Origin: Bacteroidetes bacterium CG18_big_fil_WC_8_21_14_2_50_41_14
Lineage (GTDB): Bacteria > Bacteroidota > Bacteroidia > Bacteroidales > F082
DNA: 41,514 nt
Reading direction: 5' to 3'
NCBI GenBank assembly: GCA_002771745.1
Contig: PCUL01000441.1
Span: forward strand, 1,683-43,196
Shown here: piece after piece, positions 32,517-41,466 of the stretch
How positions within the stretch are numbered: position 1 is the stretch's first letter
How the letters are laid out: each line of letters starts with the position of its first letter
Made by a program: the position numbers and the translations under genes
The notes under the pieces: model-generated
What the model was told of the DNA's origin: nothing
Databases searched by the model: none
The model's input: the letters and a program-made list of their open reading frames with translations, nothing else

Positions 32517-34025
32517 TTATGATCTATTCAAATTATTTCTTCTGCCAGTATTTTTCCAATTGCTTGCAGGTCGCTTACAAAAGGTGTTTTTCTTTACCGT
32601 TTCTATTTTGCTCAGGTAATCGAAAAAAGCTGTCATGGCCGCCACATCTTTTAAGCGACGGGATGCATGTGTATGAGGTTTGAGCAGCTCTTCATGATCC
32701 TGTATAAAATGGGTATTGTATTTCCCCTCAACAAAAGCAGGTACTTCCATGATGCGGTTAAGAAAGGGGATAGAAGTTTTAATACCTGTAATTTTATAAG
32801 CATGGAGGGCGCGTCGCATTCTGTCGATGGCTTCCCGGCGAGTTGGTGCCCATACGATCAGTTTTGAGATCATCGGGTCGTAATAAATGGGAATTTCATA
32901 CCCGGCATACACATATCCATCATGTCGAACTCCCAGCCCTAGGGGCTCAGTAATGTGCCTGATGGTTCCAGGGCTTGGCATAAAGTTGTTGTCAGGATCT
33001 TCAGCATAAATACGTACTTCAATGGCATGTCCTATTTGTTTCAGGTCTTCCTGTTTAAAGGGAAGTTCTTTTCCATTGGCAATATCAATCTGAATTTTTA
33101 CCAGATCCACGCCGACCACTCTTTCGGTGATGGGATGTTCCACCTGTAGGCGGGTATTCATTTCAAGAAAGAAGTAATTCAGGTTATCATCTACGATGAA
33201 TTCAATGGTGCCTGCACCACTGTAGTTTACGGCTTTGGCTGCAGCCACAGCATGTTCACCCATTTCGCAACGCACCTCTTCGGTCATGATTGGGGAGGGA
33301 GTTTCTTCTACTACTTTCTGATGCCGGCGCTGCACCGAACATTCACGCTCAAACAAGTGAACACAATTGCCGTGCTTGTCGGCTACAATTTGAAATTCGA
33401 TATGATGAGGCGAATTAATATATTTCTCGATATAAACAGCATCATTTCCAAAGGCTGCTTTGGCTTCGGATCTGGCCGCACTGATGGATGAGATGATGTC
33501 TTCTTCCTTTTTCACCAGCCGCATCCCTTTTCCACCACCACCAGCACTGGCTTTTATCATCACCGGGAGACCGATTTGATGGATGGTATCCACTGCCTCC
33601 TTTAAGTCGGAGATCGGTTTTATGGTTCCGGGCACCACCGGCACGTTGGCACTCTGCATTTTGATCCTGGCCGTAATTTTATCGCCCATGGTATTGATGG
33701 CATGGGGTGAAGGACCAATAAAAATAATCCCTTCCTTTTCGCACCTTTCTGAAAACTCTGCGTTTTCTGATAAAAAACCGTATCCGGGATGGATGGCGTT
33801 GGCACCACTTTTCTTGGCTGCCGCGATAATGTTGTCGATTACCAGATAACTTTCGTTGGAAGGAGCCGGTCCGATACAATAGGCTTCATCGGCAAAACGC
33901 ACGTGCATCGAGGTGCGATCAGCTTCGGAATATACGGCCACCGATTCGATTCCCATCTCACGACAGCTGCGCATGATCCTGATGGCAATCTCACCCCGGT
34001 TGGCAACCAAAATTTTTTTGATCAT
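32517..34025 (-). CDS. biotin carboxylase subunit of acyl-CoA carboxylase
   Basis: 502 residues, AccC-type. The N-terminal domain (MIKKILVANRGEIAIRIMRS), the ATP-grasp domain with the glycine loop SAGGGGKGMRLV (about 160-172), the catalytic EMNTRLQVEHPITE (about 290-303) and the C-terminal domain are all present. It uses ATP and bicarbonate to carboxylate biotin on the carrier protein. It starts the carboxylase operon. The 194-bp region upstream (34026-34219) contains no gene. It holds an imperfect inverted repeat GAACAC/GTGTTC (34116-34151) and a near-match -7 element (minus-strand TATCTTTA), so the operon promoter is probably there. Confidence 0.93.
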   Translation of the reverse strand: MIKKILVANRGEIAIRIMRSCREMGIESVAVYSEADRTSMHVRFADEAYCIGPAPSNESYLVIDNIIAAAKKSGANAIHPGYGFLSENAEFSERCEKEGIIFIGPSPHAINTMGDKITARIKMQSANVPVVPGTIKPISDLKEAVDTIHQIGLPVMIKASAGGGGKGMRLVKKEEDIISSISAARSEAKAAFGNDAVYIEKYINSPHHIEFQIVADKHGNCVHLFERECSVQRRHQKVVEETPSPIMTEEVRCEMGEHAVAAAKAVNYSGAGTIEFIVDDNLNYFFLEMNTRLQVEHPITERVVGVDLVKIQIDIANGKELPFKQEDLKQIGHAIEVRIYAEDPDNNFMPSPGTIRHITEPLGLGVRHDGYVYAGYEIPIYYDPMISKLIVWAPTRREAIDRMRRALHAYKITGIKTSIPFLNRIMEVPAFVEGKYNTHFIQDHEELLKPHTHASRRLKDVAAMTAFFDYLSKIETVKKNTFCKRPASNWKNTGRRNNLNRS

Positions 34026-34219
34026 TCTATTTGTGGTTTAAATTACATATATTCAGTTTATTAGGACTAAATACAGTTCACTTTTGAGGGGGTAAAGATA
34101 ATAAATTATGCTATCGAACACCTGAACATATGTTTATGTGGGCATGTGTTCAACAAAAATTATCCCTAAATAATAGTATAACATAAATTTAAGAAATGAG
34201 ATTTATTTTTGTGGGAATA

Positions 34220-34852
34220 CTATTTTCGTCCATAGTCGGCAGGTATTTCCCCCCAAATATCAGTCTTCCATTTAAGGATTTGATTAGGATAGGTATTGTT
34301 TCGAAGCCAGGATTCAGCGTTTTTCAACATCACAAAAAGCTGTTCATTTTTTGAAGTTTGCACCAATTTGGTATTCATTCGCTTGTTGCGCACCCAAGCT
34401 ATAGCAGTTTTGGAATCAGAATAGATGGGGTAATTCAGGTTGTGTTTTTGGCAATAAGCCAACGCCAACACTAAAGCTAGAAATTCACCAATATTTACCG
34501 TTCCCATTTTGTAAGGTCCCCTGGCAAATAAAGGGGTTTCTGTTTCGGTAAATACCCCTCTAAATTCCAATGTGCCCGGATTTCCAGCACAGGCTGCGTC
34601 AACGGAAATACTTTGCAGGATCGGCTTTTCTGCGCTGGTTAGTGTATTCAGGTCTTTCTTTCCTTTGGCTCCACGAATGATTTCGAAAGGATTTCCAAAG
34701 GCCTGTTGTGCTTCATCGTGTGAGGCAAACGATTTGTATTGCGCTCCAAGGTAGCCTGTTACCTGTTTTTTACATGCCTCCCAGTTGTCGTAGATGCCTG
34801 GTTGGACACCCTGCCATACCACATAATATTTCTTCCTTGAATTGATCGCCAT
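34220..34852 (-). CDS. ribonuclease H with N-terminal viroplasmin domain
   Basis: About 210 residues from the ATG at 34852. A longer frame would run into the end of the CPBP gene. The N-terminal viroplasmin/hybrid-binding domain (KKYYVVWQGVQPGIYDNW, about 5-50) recognises RNA-DNA hybrids. The RNase H core has the active-site aspartate in SVDAACAGNPG (about 90), a glutamate in NIGEFLAL and an aspartate in YSDSKTAI. It cleaves the RNA strand of hybrids and is a common Bacteroidota form of RNase HI. It starts 8 bp after the CPBP gene, so the two are probably one transcript. Confidence 0.88.
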   Translation of the reverse strand: MAINSRKKYYVVWQGVQPGIYDNWEACKKQVTGYLGAQYKSFASHDEAQQAFGNPFEIIRGAKGKKDLNTLTSAEKPILQSISVDAACAGNPGTLEFRGVFTETETPLFARGPYKMGTVNIGEFLALVLALAYCQKHNLNYPIYSDSKTAIAWVRNKRMNTKLVQTSKNEQLFVMLKNAESWLRNNTYPNQILKWKTDIWGEIPADYGRK

Positions 34853-34860
34853 AGGGCTCT

Positions 34861-35787
34861 TTAAATCTTTTTTATGATTCGGTCGGTTCCCAATCGTTGA
34901 TACAACATCACCATCAGCCATATTATCATCAGTAAACTGCCAATAATATAAACCATGTTTTGTGTGGTGCCAAACTTGTCCATTGAGAGTTGAATATAAC
35001 CATTGTAGTGCAGATAAAACAAGATTACCGAGCTGGCATTATTGACAAAATGAAAGAGGATGGGTATCCATAAATTTTGCGTGATAACAAAAAGGTATCC
35101 CAGCATCAAACCCATCATGAATCGCGGAAGGAAACCGTAAAACTGCAGGTGAAAAAAACTAAAAATAAAGGCTGAAATCACTACCGCCCAATGAATATTG
35201 TGGGTAATCTGGCGAAACAATTTTAATAAGACACCTCTAAAGAAGAGTTCTTCTCCCAAAGCGGGCATTAATGCAACAACTACCAGGTTAATCATGAGCA
35301 CATTGACTGAGTTTGTCGACAAGATGATCTCGACAAGTCCGTTTGCCTGCGTTTCTTTGTCCTTCATCCATTGTTCAATCCCCGCAAAAGCAGCAGGCAA
35401 CTGCATGTTTTCATTAATTGAGGTAAGAAATCCATTGAAGGGCAACGAACTATATACCAGAATGATGGTAATGAAAATTGCGACTGAACCAGGCCGGGAG
35501 TTCATGGATAGATAGCCCGAAATATTTTTGGATGTGAAAAAAACTAACGCGAAAACAGGAAGAAAAAACACACCAATCTGACTAAAAAACTGATAGAAAC
35601 GAAGGAAGGAAATTTCCTCAGGTGTTACCGGTGAAATAATCATTTGAGACAATGTCTGAAGTGACACATTTAACCAAACTTTTCCTATTAAAAGACCTGC
35701 CATGGCAGTAATCAGTGCAAAAATGAATACCAATCCGATGAACAATAGGAGCTTACGAAAGGGTGAAAGTGTTAATATATAATGCAT
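34861..35787 (-). CDS. CPBP-family intramembrane glutamic endopeptidase
   Basis: 308 residues with about eight membrane segments. The CAAX-protease/bacteriocin-processing (ABI) motifs are in order: EELFFRGVLL (about 198-207), a histidine in the FHLQFYGF segment, and HFVNNASSV (about 250-258). The paired glutamates and histidines form the active site of Rce1-like proteases in the inner membrane. Bacterial substrates are mostly unknown. It is divergent from the dus gene, with the two real start codons 86 bp apart. Confidence 0.85.
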   Translation of the reverse strand: MHYILTLSPFRKLLLFIGLVFIFALITAMAGLLIGKVWLNVSLQTLSQMIISPVTPEEISFLRFYQFFSQIGVFFLPVFALVFFTSKNISGYLSMNSRPGSVAIFITIILVYSSLPFNGFLTSINENMQLPAAFAGIEQWMKDKETQANGLVEIILSTNSVNVLMINLVVVALMPALGEELFFRGVLLKLFRQITHNIHWAVVISAFIFSFFHLQFYGFLPRFMMGLMLGYLFVITQNLWIPILFHFVNNASSVILFYLHYNGYIQLSMDKFGTTQNMVYIIGSLLMIIWLMVMLYQRLGTDRIIKKI

Positions 35788-35830
35788 TAGTAAGTTATTC
35801 GTATCAAACTTCTGATAGAACCAAAATTAA

Positions 35831-35838
35831 TATTTTTG
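35831..35838 (+). promoter_or_regulatory. -7 element (TATTTTTG) for dus
   Basis: TATTTTTG fits TAnnTTTG and lies 35 bp before the chosen dus start. It falls inside the longer reading frame, which argues that translation begins at 35874. Confidence 0.45.
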
Positions 35839-35873
35839 CCGTTGCTTTGCCGAACCAAAACTACAGGAACTAC

Positions 35874-36851
35874 ATGGTCAAAATTCGAGACATTAAACTG
35901 GGTGACTTTCCACTTCTTTTGGCTCCCATGGAGGATGTTACCGATCCGCCATTCAGGTATGTGTGTAAACTGATGGGTGCCGATATCATGTACACGGAAT
36001 TTATTTCATCTGAAGGTCTCATCCGAGATGCGGTCAAAAGTGTTAAGAAGCTTGATTTTGATGAGTTTGAACGACCCATTGGCATCCAAATATTTGGTCA
36101 CGATATCGAAAGCATGGTGAAAGCTGCACAATATGCCGAAAGTGCACAACCCGATGTAATTGACATCAACTATGGATGTCCGGTTCGAAAAGTGGTGGCT
36201 AAAGGAGCCGGATCGGGAATCATGAATGACATTCCGAAAATGGTGGAAATGACGGCTGCCGTAGTGAAAGCGGTAAAACTTCCGGTAACCGTAAAAACCC
36301 GTCTGGGATACGATGAAGAACACAAGGAAATTGTAGATATCGCCGAAAGGCTGCAGGATGTCGGCATCGAAGCCCTCACCATCCATGGCCGTACACGCCC
36401 TCAGCGGTCGAGCACCCCTTCCGACTGGACATTGATTGGAGAGGTAAAAAACAACCCCAGAATGCGCATCCCGATTTTTGGTAATGGAGACGTGATAGAT
36501 CCAATTTCGGCCAAATATTATAAGGACAACTTTGGCGTGGATGGACTGATGATCGCGCGTGGATCCTATGGAAATCCATGGATATTCAGAGAGATTAAAC
36601 ATTATTTAAAGACAGGAGAATTACTACTTGCACCGGATATCAACGAGCGTATCCTCATCAGCACCATGCAGCTTCAAAAATCTGTGGAATGGAAGGGGGA
36701 ATACCGCGGCATTACCGAAATAAGAAAGCATTGGGGTGATTATTTTAAAGGATTATCCCATTTTAAACCTTTCCGCATCAAACTGATGGAAGCCATAACC
36801 TTGGATGAAGTGATGTCTATACTGGCAGAAATCAGGTCAAAATATAGTTAA
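35874..36851 (+). CDS. dusB: tRNA-dihydrouridine synthase, DusB-like
   Basis: About 325 residues from the ATG at 35874 (MVKIRDIKLG), the usual DusB length. A frame extended upstream by 37 codons overlaps the divergent promoter region. The FMN-binding TIM barrel opens with LAPMEDVTDPPFR. The catalytic cysteine lies in DINYGCPVRKV (about 104), followed by KGAGSGIM, VKTRLGYD, the HGRTR motif and GNGDV. A helical C-terminal domain binds the tRNA. It reduces uridines in the tRNA D loop with NADPH. The subtype is judged from motifs only. Confidence 0.92.
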   Translation: MVKIRDIKLGDFPLLLAPMEDVTDPPFRYVCKLMGADIMYTEFISSEGLIRDAVKSVKKLDFDEFERPIGIQIFGHDIESMVKAAQYAESAQPDVIDINYGCPVRKVVAKGAGSGIMNDIPKMVEMTAAVVKAVKLPVTVKTRLGYDEEHKEIVDIAERLQDVGIEALTIHGRTRPQRSSTPSDWTLIGEVKNNPRMRIPIFGNGDVIDPISAKYYKDNFGVDGLMIARGSYGNPWIFREIKHYLKTGELLLAPDINERILISTMQLQKSVEWKGEYRGITEIRKHWGDYFKGLSHFKPFRIKLMEAITLDEVMSILAEIRSKYS

Positions 36852-36858
36852 GATGAAC

Positions 36859-36917
36859 CTGTTCTTTGTATCAGAACAGTCATGGCGGTTTTTATTTCAT
36901 GATATTTTCACATGAAA
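36859..36917. terminator. two hairpins between convergent dus and HAD genes
   Basis: CTGTTCT/AGAACAG (36859-36865 with 36873-36879) is followed by a short T run at 36889-36893 for the plus strand. TTTCATG/CATGAAA (36895-36901 with 36911-36917) could serve the minus strand. Confidence 0.4.
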
Positions 36918-36920
36918 AAG

Positions 36921-37565
36921 CTACTTTATGTCCAGACCCGGTTTGAGTTTGCCATCAACAAATAAATCGCGGACACGTTCGGGTTTTTGAAGCAGGTATG
37001 TTTTAAACCCAAGTTGTTTAGCTACTTCAATATTGTCTTCCCGGTCGTCGATAAACAGGGTTTTTCCAGGATCGAGATCATGCTGGTTAATCACAAATTC
37101 GTACACCTCCGGATTGGGTTTGCTCAGGTGCAAATCGAAGGAAAAATAAGCCTTGTGGAACAATTCATCGAATTCGCGATAGCCGAACCTGAGTTGCAAA
37201 TCGCGAACAAACAGATCGTAATGTATTTCGTTTGAGTTGCTAAGCAAGAGCGTGAGGTAATGCTTTTTTACCTGTTCTATCACGGCAATGCGTTCGCTGG
37301 GAATATCAAAAAGCAGGGCGTTCCAGGCCTCATCAAGTTGCTGGTCGGTGGCGTCAACCTGTAAAAAATCCCTGAGTTTGGTCCTAAAGACTTCCGGGGT
37401 ATGGATACCACGTTCAAATTTGGCAGCAATATCTTCCATAAAACCGGAGGTTAACAATTTTTCAGGGTCTTTTAATCCCAGGTTAATAAATTCATTTATT
37501 GTTAATTGCGGGTCGATATCTAAAATTACACCGCCAAAATCAAATATAATATTTTTTATTTTCAT
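36921..37565 (-). CDS. HAD-superfamily phosphatase
   Basis: About 214 residues from the ATG at 37565 (MKIKNIIFDFGGVILDID). An in-frame ATG five codons earlier is possible. Motif I, DFGGVILDID, has the second aspartate replaced by glycine/valine as in YihX-like and epoxide-hydrolase-N-type HADs. Motif II is LLLSNSNE, the lysine is in LSKPNPEVYEF, and motif IV is FIDDREDNIEVAKQLG. A helical cap of subtype IA follows motif I. Relatives of this layout dephosphorylate sugar phosphates or FMN. The exact substrate is open. Confidence 0.88.
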   Translation of the reverse strand: MKIKNIIFDFGGVILDIDPQLTINEFINLGLKDPEKLLTSGFMEDIAAKFERGIHTPEVFRTKLRDFLQVDATDQQLDEAWNALLFDIPSERIAVIEQVKKHYLTLLLSNSNEIHYDLFVRDLQLRFGYREFDELFHKAYFSFDLHLSKPNPEVYEFVINQHDLDPGKTLFIDDREDNIEVAKQLGFKTYLLQKPERVRDLFVDGKLKPGLDIK

Positions 37566-37703
37566 GCGTCCTGTTATCAATTGCGAATAAAAGTAATATT
37601 TAAATTAAAACGAACGGTCTTTCTTTGATTTTATTCACAATTTCCTTGTTAATATTTTGTTGAAGTACTAATTTAGCTACTGAAAATCAATAAAATTAAT
37701 AAA

Positions 37704-38702
37704 ATGAAAATCTCAACTCTTTTGGTTTGGGTAACCGTACTTTTCGCGATCATCCTCTTAGATTCGTGTACAAAAAACTGCAATTGTAATGATGATCCAT
37801 ACAGCGGAATGGTAACGGAAGATGAACTAAACAAGAGCATCATACAGGTTGTTACACGAAATTTTGCCACCGGGTTTGAAACCGTTTTTTTAAATTCATC
37901 CAATATAAAATTGGCCATCGGTGATAGTGCGTCCCAAGCCCATATGTGTCAATCTGTAATCAACCCTGTTAGGTTTTTAAGTGATAAGTCGGGTTATTTT
38001 TTCGTTGAAAGCAATCGCGCCTGGATGGTTGCCCATGCGTTAAAGCCTGAACTTATTGGCACTTATCGTTATAACAGTGTAGATATCAATGGCAAATATT
38101 ATGTTCGTGATATGGTAGAGATGATCAGTTACACAGGGGAAGGTTTTGTGGATTACTATTTTGAATATCCTGAAACCGGACAAAACGAGCAGAAAATCGC
38201 CTTTGTAAAAGCCATTCCTTCAGCTGAATTTTTTATTGGAACCGGTTTTTACGATTACCAGCTCGGTGATTATTTTACTTCGGATGAAGCTGCGATGGCG
38301 GTGGTTGAAAATGCGACAAAATCGATGGCAGAAGGCTTAAGCGGTGGCTTTGACATGTTGCCTGACTCGATGGATCGTGTGATGTTTTGTCGTGAGTTTA
38401 TTGATCACATCCGTTTTTTCGACAACAATTCAGGCTACTTTTTCATGTATGATTTTAATTGTGTGAACGTGGCCCATGGCACACAAAAAAACCTTCAGGG
38501 GCAAAATCTTTTCGATTATCAGGATTCAAAAGGAAATTATGTAATTAGGGGATTGATGGATGTGGTTAAATCATCTGGTTCAGGATATTACGATTATTAC
38601 TGGAACAACCCTGTCAGTGGCCTTGAAGAACCAAAGAAAGCCTTTGTTTATAAACTGCCAGGTATCGATTATTTTATTGGAAGCGGGGTTTATTTTGAAT
38701 AA
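37704..38702 (+). CDS. lipoprotein with two tandem Cache domains
   Basis: 332 residues. The lipoprotein signal ends at LLDSC (Cys22), then an asparagine- and cysteine-rich linker (CTKNCNCN). Two single-Cache-like domains follow, at about 50-190 and 200-332. The repeat is visible as KSGYFFVESNRAWMVAHA versus NSGYFFMYDFNCVNVAHG, and FIGTGFYD versus FIGSGVYFE. Cache domains usually bind small ligands as the sensor part of chemoreceptors or kinases. Here there is no membrane helix or signalling domain, so the protein would be an anchored binding protein. Neighbours (HAD phosphatase, DUF255 protein) give no clue to the ligand. Confidence 0.8.
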   Translation: MKISTLLVWVTVLFAIILLDSCTKNCNCNDDPYSGMVTEDELNKSIIQVVTRNFATGFETVFLNSSNIKLAIGDSASQAHMCQSVINPVRFLSDKSGYFFVESNRAWMVAHALKPELIGTYRYNSVDINGKYYVRDMVEMISYTGEGFVDYYFEYPETGQNEQKIAFVKAIPSAEFFIGTGFYDYQLGDYFTSDEAAMAVVENATKSMAEGLSGGFDMLPDSMDRVMFCREFIDHIRFFDNNSGYFFMYDFNCVNVAHGTQKNLQGQNLFDYQDSKGNYVIRGLMDVVKSSGSGYYDYYWNNPVSGLEEPKKAFVYKLPGIDYFIGSGVYFE

Positions 38703-38703
38703 T

Positions 38704-40803
38704 TCAATCAGTATTGATTTGCTTGAGTGCCGTACTGGTTTTCTCAACAGGCAGTTTACAAGTATGGTTTCTACAGACATAAATCATGGTTTTATGCACC
38801 ACCAGCTTTCCGGAAAGCAGAGGCAAATTTTCATTATCGCCTCCCATAAACAAACAGGTTGGCAGGTAGTTTAATTGCATTTCATGACTTTTAGCAACAG
38901 CATCCTCTCCCATAATGGCCACTTCAAAGGGTTCAAAAGTTTCCAATCCCATCAAAATAGCCCAGTTGGCATACCAGGGTCCCGAACTTTTCACCATATC
39001 CATCACCTGACCCAACATGAGGGTTGATATCCGGCGGTAATTCATGTTGTCATAGTAAGACCCAAGCTTTAACAACACGTTGGCCATCACCGAATTGGAA
39101 GCCGGAATCACATTGTCTGCGAGTTCGTATTTCCGGGCGATTAAAGCTTCACTTTTATCAGAAGTATAATAAAACATGGCCGTCTGCGGGTTGTAAAAAT
39201 GCTCCAGACAATAATCTGCCAGATTTTTAGAGGATTCCAGCCATCGAATATCAAAGGTTACCGAATACAGATGTAGGTAAGCTTCAGCCAGCAAGGCATA
39301 ATCATCCAAGAAGGCATTAATGGAGGCTTTACCGTTCATGAAATTCCGGTACAAACCGCCATCCGCCTTCAACATATTGTTCCGGATAAAATGCGCATTT
39401 TTCAAGGCTTTTTCAAGATACTCTTGTTTGCCAAGCGCCTGAAAAGCATTTACATAAGCTTTCAGCATCAGGGCGTTCCAGGCAGTAAGCACTTTGTCAT
39501 CGGTGGAGGGTCTGATACGCTTTTCGCGAAAGCGGAACAACTTTTGATCGGCCTTGGCTAGTAGTGCATTAAAGGCGGGCAATGCCATTTGATGGTGCCC
39601 GGCAAACGCTTCTTTTGAAGAAACCGGAAGCAGAATATTTTTGCCCTCTTCCCAATTTCCATGCTGAGTAACCTGATAGTATTCAAAGACTAAATCCTGA
39701 TCATTTCCATTCAGGGCATTTAACATTTCCTCCGTAGTCCAGACATAAAAACGGCCTTCTTCGCCTTCGCTATCCGCGTTAAGCGATGAATAAAATCCAT
39801 TCTCAGGACTGGTGAGTTCCCGTTCAACAAAATCCAGTGTTTGTTCAATAATTTCCCTATACCGGTCCTTTTTTGTGATTTGAAAGGCATGTGAATAAAG
39901 GCTTACTATCTGTGCATTGTCATAGAGCATTTTTTCGAAATGAGGAACTTTCCAGTATTCATCCACCGAGTAACGGGCAAAACCGCCACCTATCTGATCA
40001 TAAATTCCTCCCTTTGCCATTTCGTCCAGGGTGTTTAAAACGGCATTCAGTGATTCCTGGTTTTCAGTTAAATAGTGATATTGAAGGAGAAACTCCCATG
40101 TCACAGGCAAAGGAAATTTGGGTGCACGCTTAAACCCGCCATAATTGAAGTCAATCTGAGGTTTCCAGATATTCCAAAGTGAATTGTATTCCCTGTTGTT
40201 AAACTCCTGATCCGGTTTTGCCGGTTTACCATCCAGCGGTTCAGAACTTACTCCTACAGCCAGTTTTCTGGCATATTCGGCTACTTTTTCGTAATCAGTT
40301 TGGTAGAGATGACTGATTTGCTTCAACACCTCCATCCACCGCGATTTGTTGAAATAGGTACCGGCGAAAAAGGGCTTTCCATCGGGCATCGCGAAGGCAT
40401 TCAATGGCCAGCCACCTTGTCCGTTAATTAACTGAGCTGCATCCATATAGATACGGTCGATATCGGGCCGTTCTTCGCGATCTACTTTTATACAGACAAA
40501 GTTTTCATTCATAAACGCAGCCACTTCCTCATCAGAAAAACATTCATGCTCCATCACATGACACCAATGACAGGCAGCATATCCAATGCTAATGATGAGG
40601 GGTTTATTCTGATCTTTCGCCATTTGAAGGGCTTCCTCGCCCCATTCCTGCCAATGCACAGGATTGTCGGCATGTTGCTGAAGATAGGGACTTGAAGCAT
40701 TTTTTAGTTTATTCATAACAGTTGATTTTTTAGTTTGCGGATCTTGCCCACCACAGGAGTTGATGAATAATAGTATTCCGGTTAGAAATAAAATAGTTCT
40801 CAT
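38704..40803 (-). CDS. DUF255 thioredoxin-like lipoprotein (YyaL/SSP411 family)
   Basis: About 699 residues from the ATG at 40803, which begins a lipoprotein signal ([17 protein letters not shown]). A longer frame lacks support because a -7 element covers 40808-40815. The N-terminal thioredoxin-like DUF255 domain has [20 protein letters not shown] and the motif [10 protein letters not shown] (about 80-90). A large (alpha/alpha)6 barrel similar to N-acylglucosamine epimerases follows. Most bacterial relatives are cytosolic and start at the equivalent of [12 protein letters not shown] (about residue 30). The lipid anchor is thus a notable feature, or else the internal start is used. Function of the family is not settled. 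Confidence 0.85.
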   Translation of the reverse strand: MRTILFLTGILLFINSCGGQDPQTKKSTVMNKLKNASSPYLQQHADNPVHWQEWGEEALQMAKDQNKPLIISIGYAACHWCHVMEHECFSDEEVAAFMNENFVCIKVDREERPDIDRIYMDAAQLINGQGGWPLNAFAMPDGKPFFAGTYFNKSRWMEVLKQISHLYQTDYEKVAEYARKLAVGVSSEPLDGKPAKPDQEFNNREYNSLWNIWKPQIDFNYGGFKRAPKFPLPVTWEFLLQYHYLTENQESLNAVLNTLDEMAKGGIYDQIGGGFARYSVDEYWKVPHFEKMLYDNAQIVSLYSHAFQITKKDRYREIIEQTLDFVERELTSPENGFYSSLNADSEGEEGRFYVWTTEEMLNALNGNDQDLVFEYYQVTQHGNWEEGKNILLPVSSKEAFAGHHQMALPAFNALLAKADQKLFRFREKRIRPSTDDKVLTAWNALMLKAYVNAFQALGKQEYLEKALKNAHFIRNNMLKADGGLYRNFMNGKASINAFLDDYALLAEAYLHLYSVTFDIRWLESSKNLADYCLEHFYNPQTAMFYYTSDKSEALIARKYELADNVIPASNSVMANVLLKLGSYYDNMNYRRISTLMLGQVMDMVKSSGPWYANWAILMGLETFEPFEVAIMGEDAVAKSHEMQLNYLPTCLFMGGDNENLPLLSGKLVVHKTMIYVCRNHTCKLPVEKTSTALKQINTD

Positions 40804-40807
40804 GGTG

Positions 40808-40815
40808 CAAACGTA
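40808..40815 (-). promoter_or_regulatory. -7 element (TACGTTTG) for the DUF255 gene
   Basis: Minus-strand TACGTTTG fits the consensus only 5 bp upstream of the lipoprotein ATG. If used, the mRNA would be nearly leaderless or translation would start further in. Confidence 0.35.
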
Positions 40816-40897
40816 AATTAAAATATGTAAATTAGCATCGGTTTTCTTCAATTGAATAGTTTCACATTTCATTCGCACACTTTAAATTTAAATCCTC

Positions 40898-41185
40898 ATG
40901 AAAACATCAAAATTGAACCTTTGGATCATGTTAGCCATGTCGGTCCTTTTAGTTACTTCATGTACACCCGGAAGTGAAGAATTTGTAGAGCAATCTGCCG
41001 GATTCTTCATGGGTTTGTGGCACGGTTTTATTTCATTTTTTACCTTTATCATCAGTTTGTTTTCCGATCAGGTAGGCATTTATGAAACCAACAATAACGG
41101 AGCCTTGTATAACCTTGGTTTTATATTGGGAATATCGATCTTTTATGGCGGTGGGACTAAGGGAACTTGCGGGAGAAGAAGGTAA
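40898..41185 (+). CDS. small membrane lipoprotein of unknown function
   Basis: 95 residues. A lipoprotein signal (MLAMSVLLVTSC, Cys22) is followed by a short acidic stretch, a long hydrophobic aromatic segment (about 36-58, SAGFFMGLWHGFISFFTFII), a loop with DQVGIYETNNNGALYN, and a second hydrophobic segment (YNLGFILGISIFYGGG). The tail ends in GTKGTCGRRR. The frame is intact and I recall similar short proteins in other Bacteroidota. No function is known to me. It is divergent from the DUF255 gene. Confidence 0.65.
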   Translation: MKTSKLNLWIMLAMSVLLVTSCTPGSEEFVEQSAGFFMGLWHGFISFFTFIISLFSDQVGIYETNNNGALYNLGFILGISIFYGGGTKGTCGRRR

Positions 41186-41285
41186 CGCGCATTGGGAATC
41201 TGAATCTTGGATAGAATTTTAATGAAAAGGGGTGCTATCGTTAATTATTACGCAAAAATTAGAAAATTAATTAAATATTTATTGT

Positions 41286-41293
41286 TAGTTTTG
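41286..41293 (+). promoter_or_regulatory. -7 element (TAGTTTTG) for the CAT tRNA
   Basis: TAGTTTTG fits TAnnTTTG and would start transcription near 41300, about 40 bp before the tRNA. No -33 element is seen. The rest of the 41186-41285 gap shows nothing I can name. Confidence 0.4.
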
Positions 41294-41294
41294 C

Positions 41295-41326
41295 ATCCCG
41301 AAATTGAAACCATCCAATTTTGGGAT
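41295..41326 (+). repeat. hairpin in the leader of the CAT tRNA
   Basis: ATCCCGAAATTG (41295-41306) pairs with CAATTTTGGGAT (41315-41326), a 12-bp stem with one G-T pair and an 8-base loop, 13 bp before the tRNA. Confidence 0.45.
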
Positions 41327-41339
41327 TGAATAGAATCCA

Positions 41340-41413
41340 GGGCCTATAGCTCAGTTGGTTAGAGTCCCTGACTCATAATCAGGTTGTCCCAGGTTCAAGT
41401 CCTGGTGGGCCCA
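41340..41413 (+). tRNA. tRNA with anticodon CAT (Met elongator or Ile2)
   Basis: A 74-base cloverleaf. The acceptor GGGCCTA pairs with TGGGCCC (one G-T pair), and the anticodon stem CCTGA/TCAGG has the loop CTCATAA. The T arm is CCAGG-TTCAAGT-CCTGG, the discriminator is A and CCA is not encoded. Initiator features (three G-C pairs in the anticodon stem) are missing, so it is elongator Met or, if the C is lysidinylated, Ile2. The junction after the D stem reads GAGTC, giving C at position 26, where a purine is usual. Confidence 0.9.
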
Positions 41414-41422
41414 CTAACCAGT

Positions 41423-41466
41423 AAAACCGCTTGATTCACAAAGTGTGGGTCAGCGGTTTTTTTTTC
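41423..41466 (+). terminator. intrinsic terminator of the CAT tRNA
   Basis: AAAACCGCT (41423-41431) pairs with AGCGGTTTT (41452-41460) and is followed by more T residues, 10 bp after the tRNA. The last 48 bases of the window show nothing further. Confidence 0.75.

Noticed and set aside
34116-34151. GAACAC/GTGTTC inverted repeat as riboswitch or operator
   Set aside because: Stem is short and interrupted and no family pattern is recognised; noted only under the biotin carboxylase entry.
36006-36602. 198-codon minus-strand frame opposite dus
   Set aside because: Lies fully inside the well-supported dus gene and reads as its antisense shadow.
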